Shown piece after piece: positions 1 through 11,290 of a DNA stretch of 64,000 bases. Where the stretch lies: assembly GCA_012934845.2 (NCBI GenBank), contig WNNJ02000066.1, positions 1 to 64,000 of the forward strand, read 5' to 3'. This DNA is from Pomphorhynchus laevis. Its lineage: Eukaryota > Acanthocephala > Palaeacanthocephala > Echinorhynchida > Pomphorhynchidae. Position numbers and translations under genes: made by a program. The notes below the pieces were generated by a model, which had not been told where the DNA came from, did no database searches, and saw only the letters and a list, made by a program, of their open reading frames with translations. Within the stretch, counting starts at the first letter, position 1, and every line of letters starts with the position of its first letter.

Positions 1-31
1 TCGGGATACATAAGTCTTAGTAAAGATCGAA

Positions 32-120
32 GCAATCAAACAATTCGTGGATACAATCGAAATTTAAATACCAGCGCAATCAAACAATTCGTGGATACAA
101 TCGAAATTCAAATACCAGCG
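32..120. repeat. 44-bp direct tandem repeat, two copies
   Basis: The unit beginning GCAATCAAACAATTCG occurs at 32 and again at 76 with one visible difference. A third, partial start (GCAATCAATACATTC) follows. No gene or element end can be assigned to it. Confidence 0.8.
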
Positions 121-1579
121 CAATCAATACATTCAGCTACATCAGAACCTTATGTTAGCAAGTTGACAAATAAGATCGGCAAATTCATTTGCACATTCAC
201 CTGAGAACTATGCTTACAACGAAATATGAGAATTCCGCTACACTTACGGATGGGATTCTACTGAAAAGATGACTTACTATTCATTTTAAGAAAACATTTA
301 GCTCAATTCTGTCATATTAAATAAAGAGATATGGGCTCTCTATATATATTTAGAAAAATGTTGATATGTACATAGGCGTATAGTTACTACATTGCTTTTA
401 CAGTAAATTCTATTACACGATGACTCAATATATCATCATCAAGGTGAAATATGAATCAATTTTTCGAAAATTGGAAAACAATTCTAAAGTTAAAGCACAT
501 CGCTCAAGAATTCAACAGTTCTTCCAGTATATGCATCACACATCTATAGTGTGAATTACGGGGACTGTAAGAGAGCCCCAGCGTAAAAAATTTCGCTGCA
601 CTAAACCTTTATGAAAATTGTGTCATTTCGAATCGTCATATCGAGAATCATACATCAATACTAAAAAATCGGAAAACAAGACATCATAGTAGTCAATGCC
701 AACCAATTCTGCATTAAGCTAATTCATTTGACACAATCCAAAGACGAATTCACGGCGTGTAAGAACTCCTGATCGCTTCCATACCATTATATTTGCGAAT
801 GTGTCTGAATCTTCAGCTGTAAACATTCAGCATAGTTTAAATGACGATTTAGCTTCAATTCGCATGATAATTTTAACATAGATGAGTCATTGATGAGTCA
901 TTGGATCAACTGATTTTCCCACATGCATATAGATTACATAGAAGTACCGTTAGTACCGTTAGACTGTTCAATGATCTCGAATTTTCAGAACGCGGACGCC
1001 TTTGTAGGGTAAAGGAACAGTTAAAATCAGGTCTAGTGCCATAATAAATGAAGTTAATATTAGAAATTTTCAGATTATTCGAGAAAAGGCAGTGCTTACT
1101 TGGTTCCATTTTATTCCGGAATTATAATTTACAATATAAAATACGTAGACTTCGTTAGCTGATCTGATTTGTAAATCTCTTCACTGTGATGAAGGGATTT
1201 AAATTCAATTGTAGTCGTCAAACACTTGTCACTTTTCTTGCTTGTTAAATGTTTTAATATATGAGCTCGTTCGTCTACACTTTTCTTACGTAAGTTTGCT
1301 TGATAATTTCGTAGTAGATATTGACAGTATTGTATCAGTTTGAGATTATACAGTTTAAAGTACTAGTAAGATTTTTACCTCACAACCATTGATTAGCGTG
1401 ATTTGTCGATTATGAATCATTTAGAAATAAAGGATTGCTTCACATATTTAAAATGTATTGAGCGTATCAAACGTCTTCTTACGAAAATAAACTTGTGTAA
1501 CGATCTATACATAATTAATGTATGCTATTTAAGAATGCGAATTTTAAGCATCCTGCTAAGAATATGAGATATAGTACAG
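121..1579. other. Unassigned A+T-rich stretch
   Basis: I found no convincing gene. A 67-residue minus-strand frame at 906-1109 matches nothing I recognise. The stretch could be decayed retroelement sequence like its surroundings, but no catalytic motif is visible. Confidence 0.4.
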
Positions 1580-3066
1580 AGTTATTGACAGTTTATTCCA
1601 GAGAATAGAAGCAGCAATAAAAATGGAACGTCGGTCATGGTTTGAGGAAAAATGACGGAACATCTAGAAGAATAGAGTAACATGAACGAATATATAGAGG
1701 TTAGGCGATATTCAGTAGGTGTAGGAAGATGCAGATACGAAGGCAAGTTTGGTGAAGAATAGAGTACAATATTCTTCATGAAGAATAATAGAGTCCCATT
1801 AACAAGTATATGGAGGTTAGGCGAGATTCAGTAGGTGTAGGAAGATACAGATAAGGCGAGTTTGATGAAAGGAGTCGGTAAGTGATACAAAAGATACTGA
1901 ATAGAATAAGGCTTTCCGTAGTTAGTTGATTTTAGAAAAAAAATGAGCAAAACGGCCGAGTCGAAAAATGATACACACGACAGAATTCACAAGATGCTGG
2001 AGAGTAAGAAGAGAGAATTTAGAGAAAGCAAAAATACTGAGGAAATAGTCGAGGTTAGGAAACAATAGACTGGAGGTAAGAGAGTGGTAGGAGTTAAAAT
2101 CAATCGAGCTCTTGATATGGCGAAGGTTGCGGAGTATGAAAATACAAGATCAGGTTTTGTTGAAAGAAAGACAGTTGTCAAAGTAAACTTTCAAGAAAAA
2201 GTATAAACGAAGCGAGGAAAGATGCTTGGAGATAAATACAAGACAATTCTCTGATGCGGAGAGATAATCGATAAGATGATCAGGATAATGAGAGTAAAGG
2301 AGAATATCATTAACATATTGCGGATGGAGAAGTTATGGTCACATGTAATGCTGGAGAGATTGTCAAGAGAGAAAATAATTGGTTTGATCACATAACCTTG
2401 AGGAACTACATGATAGAGAAGAAGTGTAGAGAAAGATGCATTGGAATATACACGAAAGATAGTTCAGAGAGGTAAGGGTAGAAACATTGTACAGTAGTAG
2501 AATAGAAGCTATATTTGGTTAATAGTAAAATGTCAAATAACAGTTACAATGTTAAACGCGATAGAAAGGTCGATGGAAATTACGACACTGGAGTTAATTA
2601 TCACGAGCATGAAGTAAGTAAGAGAAAACTTTGTTGCATTCCAACTCAGTAAAATGGCTAGATCGGAAAGCGGATTGAAAAGGAGGATGTAGTTTGGAGA
2701 AAGAGAGATATATGTTAACCTGTTTTAATACAATACGTTCAAAAAGTTTAGAAACAGTTGGAAAGTTATAGATAGCGATATGATGAAGGCAGCAAGGGAT
2801 CAATTGATGGCTTCTTAAGTAGTGGTCGAACTATGACGAATTTTCAAGCAGGAAGAAAATATCCACTATAAGAGAGTGGTAGGAGTTAAAATCAATCGAG
2901 CTCTTGATATGGCGAAGGTTGCGGAGTATGAAAATACAAGATCAGGTTTTGTTGAAAGAAATACAGTTGTCAAAGTAAACTTTCAAGAAAAAGTATAAAC
3001 GAAGCGAGGAAAGATGCTTGGAGATAAATACAAGACAATTCTCTGATGCGGAGAGATCATCGATAA
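1580..3066 (-). mobile_element. Old CR1/L2-type LINE fragment (family C), ORF2 reverse-transcriptase part
   Basis: On the minus strand, 2594-2803 encodes RT fingers/palm sequence (KLFERIVLKQVNIYL, then HPPFQSAFRSS) closely like families A and B. Further down, about 2391-1990, a decayed catalytic box (YVNDILLYSH, from YADD) and downstream RT sequence can be read in several frames. The copy is internally deleted, shifted between frames and partly duplicated. More of what may be the same copy (the EN-RT linker) lies at 7263-7815 on the same strand, so the family A copy at 3067-7262 probably landed inside it. Confidence 0.7.
2077..3066. repeat. 198-bp near-identical direct duplication, copies 792 bp apart
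   Basis: Positions 2077-2274 recur at 2869-3066 with only about two mismatches by eye (G/T and A/C). The duplicated piece is part of the decayed LINE C RT sequence. The copies are far more alike than the element is to its relatives, so the duplication is young. The second copy ends exactly where family A sequence begins. Confidence 0.85.
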
Positions 3067-3140
3067 CCTTAAAAAAGTTTGAGATCTAAAGTAAATACAT
3101 TCCAGATCAATCCAGCAAATTTAACAGTTTTAACGCACAA

Positions 3141-3303
3141 GGACAACCATCGACGCACTACGACAACCATCTACGACAACCATCGACGACAACCATCGAC
3201 GACAACCATCAACGACAACCATCGACGACAACCATCGACGACAACCATCCACGACAACCATCCACGACAACCATCCACGACAACAATCGACGGCAACCAT
3301 CGT
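3141..3303 (+). repeat. 13-bp minisatellite in the LINE A 5' region
   Basis: About twelve copies of CGACGACAACCAT, with C/A/T variants at a few positions, lead directly to the ORF1 start at 3306. The other near-full family A copy (near 53.2 kb) lacks this array and has a different 5' end. Tandem monomers upstream of ORF1 are known as promoter units in some LINEs; that role here is inference. Confidence 0.85.
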
Positions 3304-3305
3304 TT

Positions 3306-4331
3306 ATGGGTGGACGTAAGAAAACCACTAAGACCGACACCAACTATGGACAACTGCAAGTACAGTGCTCGATACACGACTGCAGCGTCTGGACAACAAT
3401 CACCTGCGACAAGAATAAGGCTAAAGAAGACTTCGTATGTGGTTTTTGTGCCAACAAACTAATATGCAACCTTTCCAATAAGCACATATCAACATCCAAC
3501 ACGTCAACTCAAACTACCCCCGTCGTTTCTAATGTCCTTTCCTCACCCAATGACCCTGCCACCATATACACTTCCCGTTCCATGTCATCTGCACTCTCCG
3601 ACACCCCACGTCCCGTCCTTCCTGTCTCGTTTCTCAATAAGTTGCATCCATCAATCAAAATCACCTCCACCAACATCCACTATCCTTCCACTCATACCCT
3701 TTCCTCACATCGCTTGCCACCCTCTTTAATATCATTATCCTCTATGTCTCCCGTCATCAAATCAAATCCCTCCAAATCATCAACTGCCAGCTCTTCTATC
3801 GTGATCTCACCTACTCACGTCAGTCGTCCTCCTTTACGGAAGCGCTTTGCTTCTCGCGATCGTTGCGTCATTGTTACTAATATCACGCCTTCTAACTCCT
3901 TATCTCCACAAGCACGTCTGGACCACGATGTTTCCGCCTTCAGATCCATCCTCTCGTCTATTGTTCCTGCGGATAAACCATCCTTTTTCAAGGACATTTC
4001 TCCAGTCGCATTCATCCGTCTAAACAAATCTTCTCAATCTAATCCTTCCCAGCCCCCTCTCCTAAAAATTGTTTTCAAGCATCGCTCTCACGCGTCTTCT
4101 GTCCTCTCTCAACGATTCAAACTCATGTCATCTTCAACCACTCGAATTTTCCCCGATCGCGCCCCTTCCGAAATCGCTCAAATCTCTTCAGCCCGCATCG
4201 AAAAACGCCGTCGCGAGGAAAACGGCGAAACATCACTCGCCATCCGAAACATAGACGGAAATTTTCAAGTTGTCCACACCCGTCCAAAAATTCGATGGCG
4301 CTCCATCTCTCCTATGTGTCTTCTCCACTAG
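3306..4331 (+). CDS. LINE family A ORF1 protein (zinc-finger plus RRM-like), intact
   Basis: An uninterrupted 341-residue frame. Near the N terminus is a PHD-like metal-binding pattern, Cys21-x4-Cys26, Trp29, then Cys45-x2-Cys48 (CGFC). A long Ser/Pro/Thr-rich linker follows. The C-terminal third looks like the RNA-binding part of CR1/L2 ORF1 proteins: a strand pattern around RCVIVTNI, LLKIVFKHRS, then the charged helix ARIEKRRREENGE and SLAIRNIDGNF. Such proteins bind the element's own RNA. The stop lies 37 nt inside ORF2, which starts at 4295. The N-terminal module differs from that of the second family A copy. Confidence 0.85.
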   Translation: MGGRKKTTKTDTNYGQLQVQCSIHDCSVWTTITCDKNKAKEDFVCGFCANKLICNLSNKHISTSNTSTQTTPVVSNVLSSPNDPATIYTSRSMSSALSDTPRPVLPVSFLNKLHPSIKITSTNIHYPSTHTLSSHRLPPSLISLSSMSPVIKSNPSKSSTASSSIVISPTHVSRPPLRKRFASRDRCVIVTNITPSNSLSPQARLDHDVSAFRSILSSIVPADKPSFFKDISPVAFIRLNKSSQSNPSQPPLLKIVFKHRSHASSVLSQRFKLMSSSTTRIFPDRAPSEIAQISSARIEKRRREENGETSLAIRNIDGNFQVVHTRPKIRWRSISPMCLLH

Positions 4332-7185
4332 TCTCTTTCGCCACAGCACACGGTTTCCGCCTCGGTCTCCTCAACACTAGATCTATTCTCAATAAATCCG
4401 ATCTTATCCTCAACCTATTCACCAAGCAATCCATCGATCTCTTCTGCCTCACCGAATCCTGGCACTCAGATTCCGACGACCTTTCCATTCGCCGTCTGCT
4501 CTCTGCCGGTTGCTCCCTAGTCGAATCCGCCCGCCCCCTCAGCTCATGCCCTTCTAAATCCTCTAATCATGGCGGCATCGTCGCATTCGCGCGTCACCCA
4601 GCGTCTCTTCGCAAAATCAATCCCCCTTTCAGTCCTTGCTCTTTTGAATTGCTCACTTGTCGTTATTCTAACCCGATCACTCTAGATCTCGCCATTGTAT
4701 ACCGTCCTAGTTCATCAGCTCCTACAGCCTTATTTTTTACCGAACTCGCTGACCTCCTTTCTCATTGTTCTTTGTCCTCAATCCCTTCACTCGTTCTAGG
4801 CGACTTCAATATCCGCCTAGACCGCCCCTCTTCTACAGATTCCATCCGCTTCATCAACATTCTATCCAACTACAATTACAAACTAATCTCCACTGCCCCC
4901 ACACATATACTTGGCGGGGCACTCGACATCATCGCTGTCCCCGATCATTTTGCTGCCACACCTCACTGTCCATCTCTGATCCTGGTCTATCCGATCACTT
5001 TCTTATCACCCTTGATCTCGCTCGCAACCACACCCTCCTCACACACCTACAATCCTACGTCGCCCTTGGAGAAATCTTGACCTCTCCCTTCTCCGCTCTG
5101 CCTTACTCAAATCGTCTCTATCATTACCCACAATAACATATTCATCTCCTCACGATCTCGCCTTTCTTTTCGACTCTGAACTCACATCCACTCTCGATAT
5201 TCTCTTGCCCTTCAAGTCTCACCCACACCGTCGCTTGCACCGTGCCCCATGGTTTGACATCCAATGCCTACTCTCAAAGCGTCGACTCCGTCATGCTTTT
5301 CGAGTCTATCACCGCTCTCTCAGACGCGATTTCCGCTCGATCACTCCGTCTTTCCGTGATTCCTATCTTGCTCTTCGCCGGTCTCATCTCCACCTACTAC
5401 GTACCAAATGCAACTCCTTTTGGCAGCATAAAATCATCACTTCATTCAACTCTAAGACTCTCTGGCATACTTTTAACTCAATCCTGGCTCGTTCCTCTAC
5501 GCCTTGCAACATCAATGCTAATGATTATTCGTCATTTCTCCAGACTAAAGTATCCACGCTGCTCTCTCACACCCCGGTCTCCATCCTATCCCACTCTGCC
5601 CAGTCTACTCTCATCCTTCCGGAACTCTTTCATCTTCTCCCTGTATCACCTACAGAAGTATCATCTGTCCTCATGTCCTTGCCCAACAAAACCTCACCTG
5701 CCGATCCCCTGCCTACTCACATATTAAAATCTATATGCTCATCGATATCCCCATTTCTCACAACCTTGTTTAACTCGTCCATCCGCAGTCGTATCTTCCC
5801 TTCACACAGGAAATCCGCAATCGTTCGTCCCCTCTAAGAAACAATCGTTCGACCCCTCCCTTCCTTCTAGCTATCGCCCCATTTCACTACTCCCTACTCT
5901 TTCTAAGCTCTTAGAACGCCTCATCTTAATACAAATCAACGCTTATCTCTCCTCATCAAATCTGTACCCTCCTTTCCAATCCGCTTTCCGCTCTAATCAC
6001 TCGACAGAAATCGCATGCATAAAAGTGTACAACGACTTACTCATTTCTCAAAACAAGGTTCTATATAGTGTTCTCATCTCCCTCGACCTCTCCTCCGCAT
6101 TCGACATTGTCAACCACTCCGTCCTCCTTTCTCGCCTTCGTTATGATTACGGCTTTTCTTCCTCCTCCGTAGCTTGGTTCGCCTCATATCTATCCGACCG
6201 TTCCTTTCGCGTCTGTTCTAATTCATCATCCTCCCCTCCCATCCCTATTTTTTGCGGGGTTCCACAAGGTTCAGTCCTAGGTCCCCTGCTTTTCTCTCTT
6301 TTGCTTGGCGATCTCTCTCCATTTATCAAACCTTACTCCTTTAACGTCATGCAATACGCCGATGACATTCTAATCTATGCTCATGCACCCGCACATCGCA
6401 TACACGATATCGGCATTTCTGCCTCCAACTGTCTTTCTTCTATCTACAAACGTCTCTCCAATCTCCATCTCGTTCTAAACGCCGAAAAGTCCAAAATAAT
6501 GTGGATCCTTCCCCGTAAACCAAACATATCTCCTCCCATTGTATCTTTTGCCTCATCGATCATCCCCATAGTCCACAATCTCACTTTCTTAGGCTTCCAT
6601 TTCGATGATCACCTTTCCCTTAAACCCTTCGTCCGTGACAAGGTCCGCTCGTCTAACTTAATTCTTCGTGACATCCGCCGTATCCGCCCCCTTATCGACT
6701 TCCGTTCTTGTATGTCTCTTCTTTCATCGCTTCTTTTCCCTAAAATCGATTACTGCCTTAGCCTTTTCGCCAATTCTCCAAAATCCATCATCCTACCCCT
6801 ACAACGAATAATCAACACCGCCGTTCGAGTGCTCTTTCGTCTCCGTCGCTTCGACCACACATCCACATATTTTGCCCAACTCTCCTGGCCCACCATCCAC
6901 ATCCGCATCAAACTCCGCCTTCTCGTTACTTTTCGTCTCATCGCTGTCGGCTCCCCATCGTTCATCAACCTTCCTTTCTTAGACGATACTCGCCCCACCT
7001 CGCTATCGCTTCGTTCCTGTCATACCCTCTTACTCCACGTTCCTAATTACTCCAACAACTACGGTCTCCGATCCTTCCTCGTCGCCGCCTCACTCGCCTG
7101 GAATCAACTCCCTCTCGACGTCCGCCGCGCTCCCTCCTTTATCACATTCAAACACCTCCTCCGTTCACACCTTCTCGACACCTGA
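4295..7185 (+). pseudogene. LINE family A ORF2 (AP-endonuclease plus reverse transcriptase), frame-broken
   Basis: The N-terminal endonuclease shows LLNTRSI, the catalytic CLTESW, LGDFN and an ALDII motif. A linker with RAPWFDIQC follows. RT blocks are PISLLPTLSKLLERL, FQSAFR, LDLSSAFDIV, GVPQGSVLGP, YADD and LGFHFD. The C terminus is the usual SLAWNQLPLDVRR...FKHLLRSHL. The frame is lost near 4950 by a one-base deletion relative to the 54-kb copy, and again between about 5080 and 5205 and between 5837 and 6025. The last 386 residues (6025-7185) are open. The start codon overlaps ORF1 by 37 nt in the -1 frame. The copy is inactive as it stands but young, since much of it is near-identical to the 54-57 kb copy. 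Confidence 0.9.
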
Positions 7186-7205
7186 TTCACAGTTTTGTTT
7201 TGTTG

Positions 7206-7242
7206 TGGTCATGTAAGCGTGCGCTGGCACGCATTTGCCACG
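7206..7242 (+). promoter_or_regulatory. LINE A 3'-terminal stem-loop
   Basis: The inner stem GCGTGC/GCACGC (7218-7223 with 7228-7233) has the loop GCTG. An outer stem GTGG/CCAC (7206-7209 with 7239-7242) surrounds it. The structure sits just before AATAAATCC and a T run at the element end. It recurs at the 3' end of every family A and B copy here, so it is probably the template feature recognised by the element's own RT; that role is inference. Confidence 0.7.
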
Positions 7243-7262
7243 TTAAAATAAATCCTTTTTTT

Positions 7263-7815
7263 ATAAATGAGACAGTGCTAGGTAAAGATAAAAACAAACG
7301 ATAAGCCTCGTCAACGTACAGAAAAACGATGAAATAGTTCATGGAGACGAATATCCAGTAAAGAAGATATAGGAAAAATTAATGATTATAAAAGTTGAAT
7401 CAAGCTTCGATTGAAGATAAACAGAAAATTTGTGAATCGAGAGTGATAACAGAGGCAGAACGTGACAGCATACTGTTGAGAGTATTCCATTTATATATTA
7501 AATTAGAGGAATATAGAAACGTGATCTTTTAAAAGGCGAATATTTATTACACAGGAGAAAACGGTGAGATCTACGAAGAGTTAAATAGATGGTGTGAATA
7601 TCAATGGAGGATAGAAGTGGGATAACGCTTGAGGAAACGAATGTAGGTTTTAGACGAACGACGTAGTAGACACTTCGAACACATAATGTCAGAGTCAAAC
7701 CATTTTGCAGTACATTCGACAGAGAGTAAAAGTTAGCCTGTAAGAATATAGTCGAGTATAGAAGAGAGTTCAGAATCCAAGCGATTAGATAGATAGTCCG
7801 GAAGTTGGAGAGTGA
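7263..7815 (-). mobile_element. Old LINE family C fragment, EN-RT linker
   Basis: The minus strand from about 7800 downwards reads FDSELSSILDYIL, then KWFDSDIMCSKCLLRR, then IRFLKRYPTS, a clear counterpart of the family B linker (FDSELTSIL, PWFDSDCSLSKRRLRH, KRFLKRSP). Several frames are used. It is probably the upstream part of the LINE C copy at 1580-3066, split by family A copy 1. Confidence 0.65.
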
Positions 7816-9001
7816 AATACGATTACATGAAAGAAAAACAATTGTGGCCGTGCATAGTACTCAACCAATCGCTTGAAGGCAATCAGCTATTACACTTTTC
7901 CGTTCAACTATGGGTTGATTTTTATCCTTGACATGTAACCTTATGATATTCCAAATTATCCCATTATAACGCTCTATTTGACCGTTGGCCGCCGGTTGTA
8001 TGGTGATGAGTGACTTACAAAGGTACCGATACTATTCAAATAATCAATGAGCTCTTTTGACATACACGATGTTCCACGATCAGTATGCATACTTTTAGAT
8101 CGACTGAATATTGACACCCGATGCTTTAGCCATTTGATACCTGGCTTTGAAGAAGTATCTGCACAAGCGAATGCAAAAGGATATCTGAAATATTCATCGA
8201 CTATCGTTAATAAGTATTTCTTGTTCGAGTTTGAAGGAAGAGGTCTCTTGAAATCGAGTGATAATCGCTCGAATGGTTCCTGCTTTTATGGGAGCAGTCT
8301 TAGGAGATTCATAAAAACGAGGTTTTAACAATGAACGTGTTTGGCATTGAATTATGACGTGTATAATATCCTGATAACTATAAGGTAGCTGTCGTAACTG
8401 CACGCAATGATATAATCGACTAACTCTAACATGGCATACATGCTCATGAATCTCTTTTAAAAGAGCAATGATTTTCTGCTGATTGAAGTATCTATTTGAA
8501 TATGAGCAAATATTTTGGGACATAGAATATGCGGCTCCATTAAAGCCTCCGGGTCCATAGGATATGCTAAACCTAAATTCTGAAAGATCTAGAGATCATC
8601 GTTGAACTTTTTCGTTTTTGGTTTTGTTCTTATGGATACGATTGAAAATGAAATAGACAGACCTTTGGTCAGTTAGTGCGTTAAAGGTCCCTCCCGACAA
8701 ATACTGTCTCCAGTGATGAACATACTCTACAATAGCTAGGGCCTTTTTTCTATCAATGTTAAATGACAGGCGCGCTTAGCAAGATAATGAGAATAGAATA
8801 CAACGGGATTTTCTTGCTGGGCTAATACCGCGCCAATAGTCTGATCATATGCATATGCTTTGACTTTAAAGGCAATTAAAAATCAATTGGGCATAATGTG
8901 AAGGTTTTAATTTCATGGAATAAGCTAAAAAGCATTAAAGGCTTCTTTAGGTGGTGGAAAATTTAGAACATTAGATAGCGATTGAACAAGTTGAGAGTAA
9001 T

Positions 9002-9095
9002 GCAGTTAAGTACTTAACCTAACGCAGTTAAGTACTTAACCTAACGCAGTTAGGTTGGTACTTGAAGTACTTAACCTAACGCAGTTAAGTACTTC
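9002..9095. repeat. 22-bp tandem repeat with a 12-bp palindrome
   Basis: About four copies, one imperfect, of GCAGTTAAGTACTTAACC plus TAAC. Each complete unit contains the palindrome TTAAGTACTTAA. The array marks the junction between the Gypsy fossil and the start of LINE D. Confidence 0.8.
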
Positions 9096-11290
9096 ATACG
9101 CAAATGGAATAAGGTGGATACGGATGCCCTCCGTAAGCTTACAGTACGATTGGGTCTTCACAACAGTGTTGTCAGTGATATCGATGATTGGAAAACTTTG
9201 TATGTTTCTCTCAACTATCTTACGGATTGCGTAGCCCGATTGAAAACCGTACAATCCTCTTCGAAACTTGAACCTCCGTGGTTTGATCATGAGTTACTTG
9301 ACATTTTGAAGATGCTTATAAATTATTTAAGTCATCTCTGAAAATTCAGGGTCTTCGGTCAGAATACCTTCAATATCGTGGTCGTTTCAGCTCTATAAAG
9401 AAAATAAAAAGACAAAGGTATGAAGCTGGAATAATATCATCATATCGAAGTTCTTCTAAACCATTCTGGCGGTATGTGAATCAAAATAAAAAATGATTCA
9501 ATCAATCACAGTGTTAAATCATGGCGGCAGAATTGTACGAGTACTTGATGAAATCGTGAGTGTGCTAGCGACAGCGTTTGAACTTGATTGTTCCACGCCA
9601 TCTAAAGGCTTCCGTATAGCGCACACACCTGAGGCATTCACGTCGTATATGCCGCTTGTTCACCCGGCTGAGGTTTCCCTGCAACTGCACGGATTGTCAC
9701 TATATACTTCGGCCGGCCCAGACGGTATACACCCCTTTATCCTCCGGAATCTCCATGATCTATTAGCATCGCCACTATCAGAGATGTTTAACATGTCGAT
9801 ACATACTTCGCGCATCCCTGATCACTGGAGACAATCTTACGTCATCCCCATTCATAAAAAGGGTAGCAAAGACGATCCGTTCGATTATCGTGCAGTATGC
9901 CTGACGAGTATTGTATGCAAATGCCTCGAGAAGTTTGTGCATAAATACATTACCACTCACATGGAAAGAGGTAAGCTACTACACCCATCTCAGCATGGCT
10001 TTCGTACCGGCAGGTCCTGCCTTAGCAATCTAATTACGGCACGTGAAAGTTGGATATACATATTTGCAAACGGGGATATGGTTGATGTAATTTACATTGA
10101 CTTTAGTAGGGCGTTCGATCGAGTACCGCACGATCTTTTGCTCTTATTATTGGCTCAATACGGGATTGATCCGAGTGTAGTTCGTTGGATCGAGTCGTTC
10201 CTGAAAGGTCGATCATACCAAGTTAGGTTAGGGAGTAGCCTTTCTCCTCCACGAAATACTTACGCAGGTGTTCTTCAGGGATCGGTCCTGGGACCCTTGT
10301 TATTCAATATTTTTCTTTAGGATCTACTTGTAAGATTAGAATGTGATGTACTAGCGTTTGCGGATGACCTAAAGTTATGGAAGTGTGTTTGTTCATATGA
10401 TAATTGTTTGGAGCTTCAAGATGACCTCGACACTATAAGCATATGGAGCAGGACAACGGGCTTGCTTTTGAATACCTCGAAGTGAAGTCACATGCACTTA
10501 GGAGTTAAGAAATTTTCTTTTGTGTATAGTTTAGGTGGTGAGCCAATTGAGCAGGTACAGTGCACTAGAGACTTAGGGGTACTTGTGCACGAATCGTTAA
10601 AGAGTCGTCCAAACACAGACAGGATTATTCAGTCGACCAGACAATTGAGCTATGTGCTTCGTAGGTGCTTTCGTTACCCATCTGTGTTTTGTCTTAAAGT
10701 GATGTACAACTCAATAATTAGGCCCATTCTTTTATACTGTCCACCAGCAACATTTCCGTGCACGCGAGGCGAGCTGAATGATTTAGAAAATGTTCTTCGC
10801 AGGTTGACGAGGTGATGTCGTCTTCCGAGTAGTTATTCTTATAGGGATCGCTGGTGAGAGATAGGCATACCGTCGGTTTGGTCTGCGATAGTGTGTAGCG
10901 ACATCTTATGCTTCAGATATATGTTACTCGGACATGATGGGTGGCCGGCAAACTGTATCCAGCGGAACAAAGGTGATACGAATCGGGGCCACTCTTTGAC
11001 TGTGAAAACGCTGCACCACGGGAAGCTGTCTAGAATCAGTCGCCTATCGCATCGGGCGGTGAGGATGTGGAATAATAATAATCACGTAACCGTTTCGAAT
11101 ACTCGGACATGATGGGTGGCCGGCAAACTGTATCCAGCTGAACAAAGGTGATACGAATCGGGGCCACTCTTTGACTGTGAAAACGCTGCACCACGGGAAG
11201 CTGTCTAGAATCAGTCGCCTATCGCATCGGGCGGTGAGGATGTGGAATAATAATAATCACGTAACCGTTTCGAATACTGCAAGAATAAAC
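9096..11290 (+). mobile_element. LINE D, 5'-truncated, a second CR1-like family
   Basis: It begins in the EN-RT linker (PPWFDHELLDILK near 9290) and continues through the RT: SAGPDGIHPF, VCLTSIVCKCLEK, QHGFRTGRSC, VIYIDFSRAFDRVPHDLL, GVLQGSVLGPLLF, FADDLKLW. It ends in the typical C-terminal RGHSLTVK...RAVRMWNN. The longest open piece is 9493-10320 (275 residues). A stop ends it at 10318-10320, and another follows near 10483. The RT style (AFDRVPH, GFRTGRSC) differs from families A and B. The element is inserted in the Gypsy fossil and its tail carries a 175-bp tandem duplication. Confidence 0.85.
10926..11275 (+). repeat. 175-bp tandem duplication in the LINE D tail
   Basis: The unit starting ACTCGGACATGATGGGTGG occurs at 10926 and exactly again at 11101, with a single visible difference (CAGCGG versus CAGCTG). 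It encodes the RT C-terminal stretch. The near identity shows a recent event long after the element decayed. Confidence 0.9.

Larger units (their letters stand above)
3067..7262 (+). mobile_element. LINE family A, copy 1 (CR1/L2-type, two ORFs, near full length)
   Basis: This non-LTR retrotransposon carries a 5' region with a 13-bp minisatellite, ORF1 (3306-4331), ORF2 (endonuclease plus RT, 4295-7185, frame-disrupted) and a short 3' UTR. The 3' UTR ends in a stem-loop and AATAAATCC followed by a T run. RT wording such as LDLSSAFDIV, GVPQGSVLGPLLFS and QYADDILIY points to the CR1/L2/Rex part of the Jockey superfamily; the exact clade cannot be fixed by eye. It is inserted in old LINE C sequence. 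I see no clear target-site duplication. Confidence 0.9.

Noticed and set aside
3079-3462. 127-residue frame overlapping the 13-bp minisatellite and the start of LINE ORF1
   Set aside because: Out of frame with ORF1, which has the zinc motif and matches the other copies.
6147-6998. Charged frames antisense to the LINE RT, also at 3815, 16613, 17570, 19039, 24035 and 53884
   Set aside because: Shadows of conserved LINE coding on the other strand; they recur only where the LINE does.
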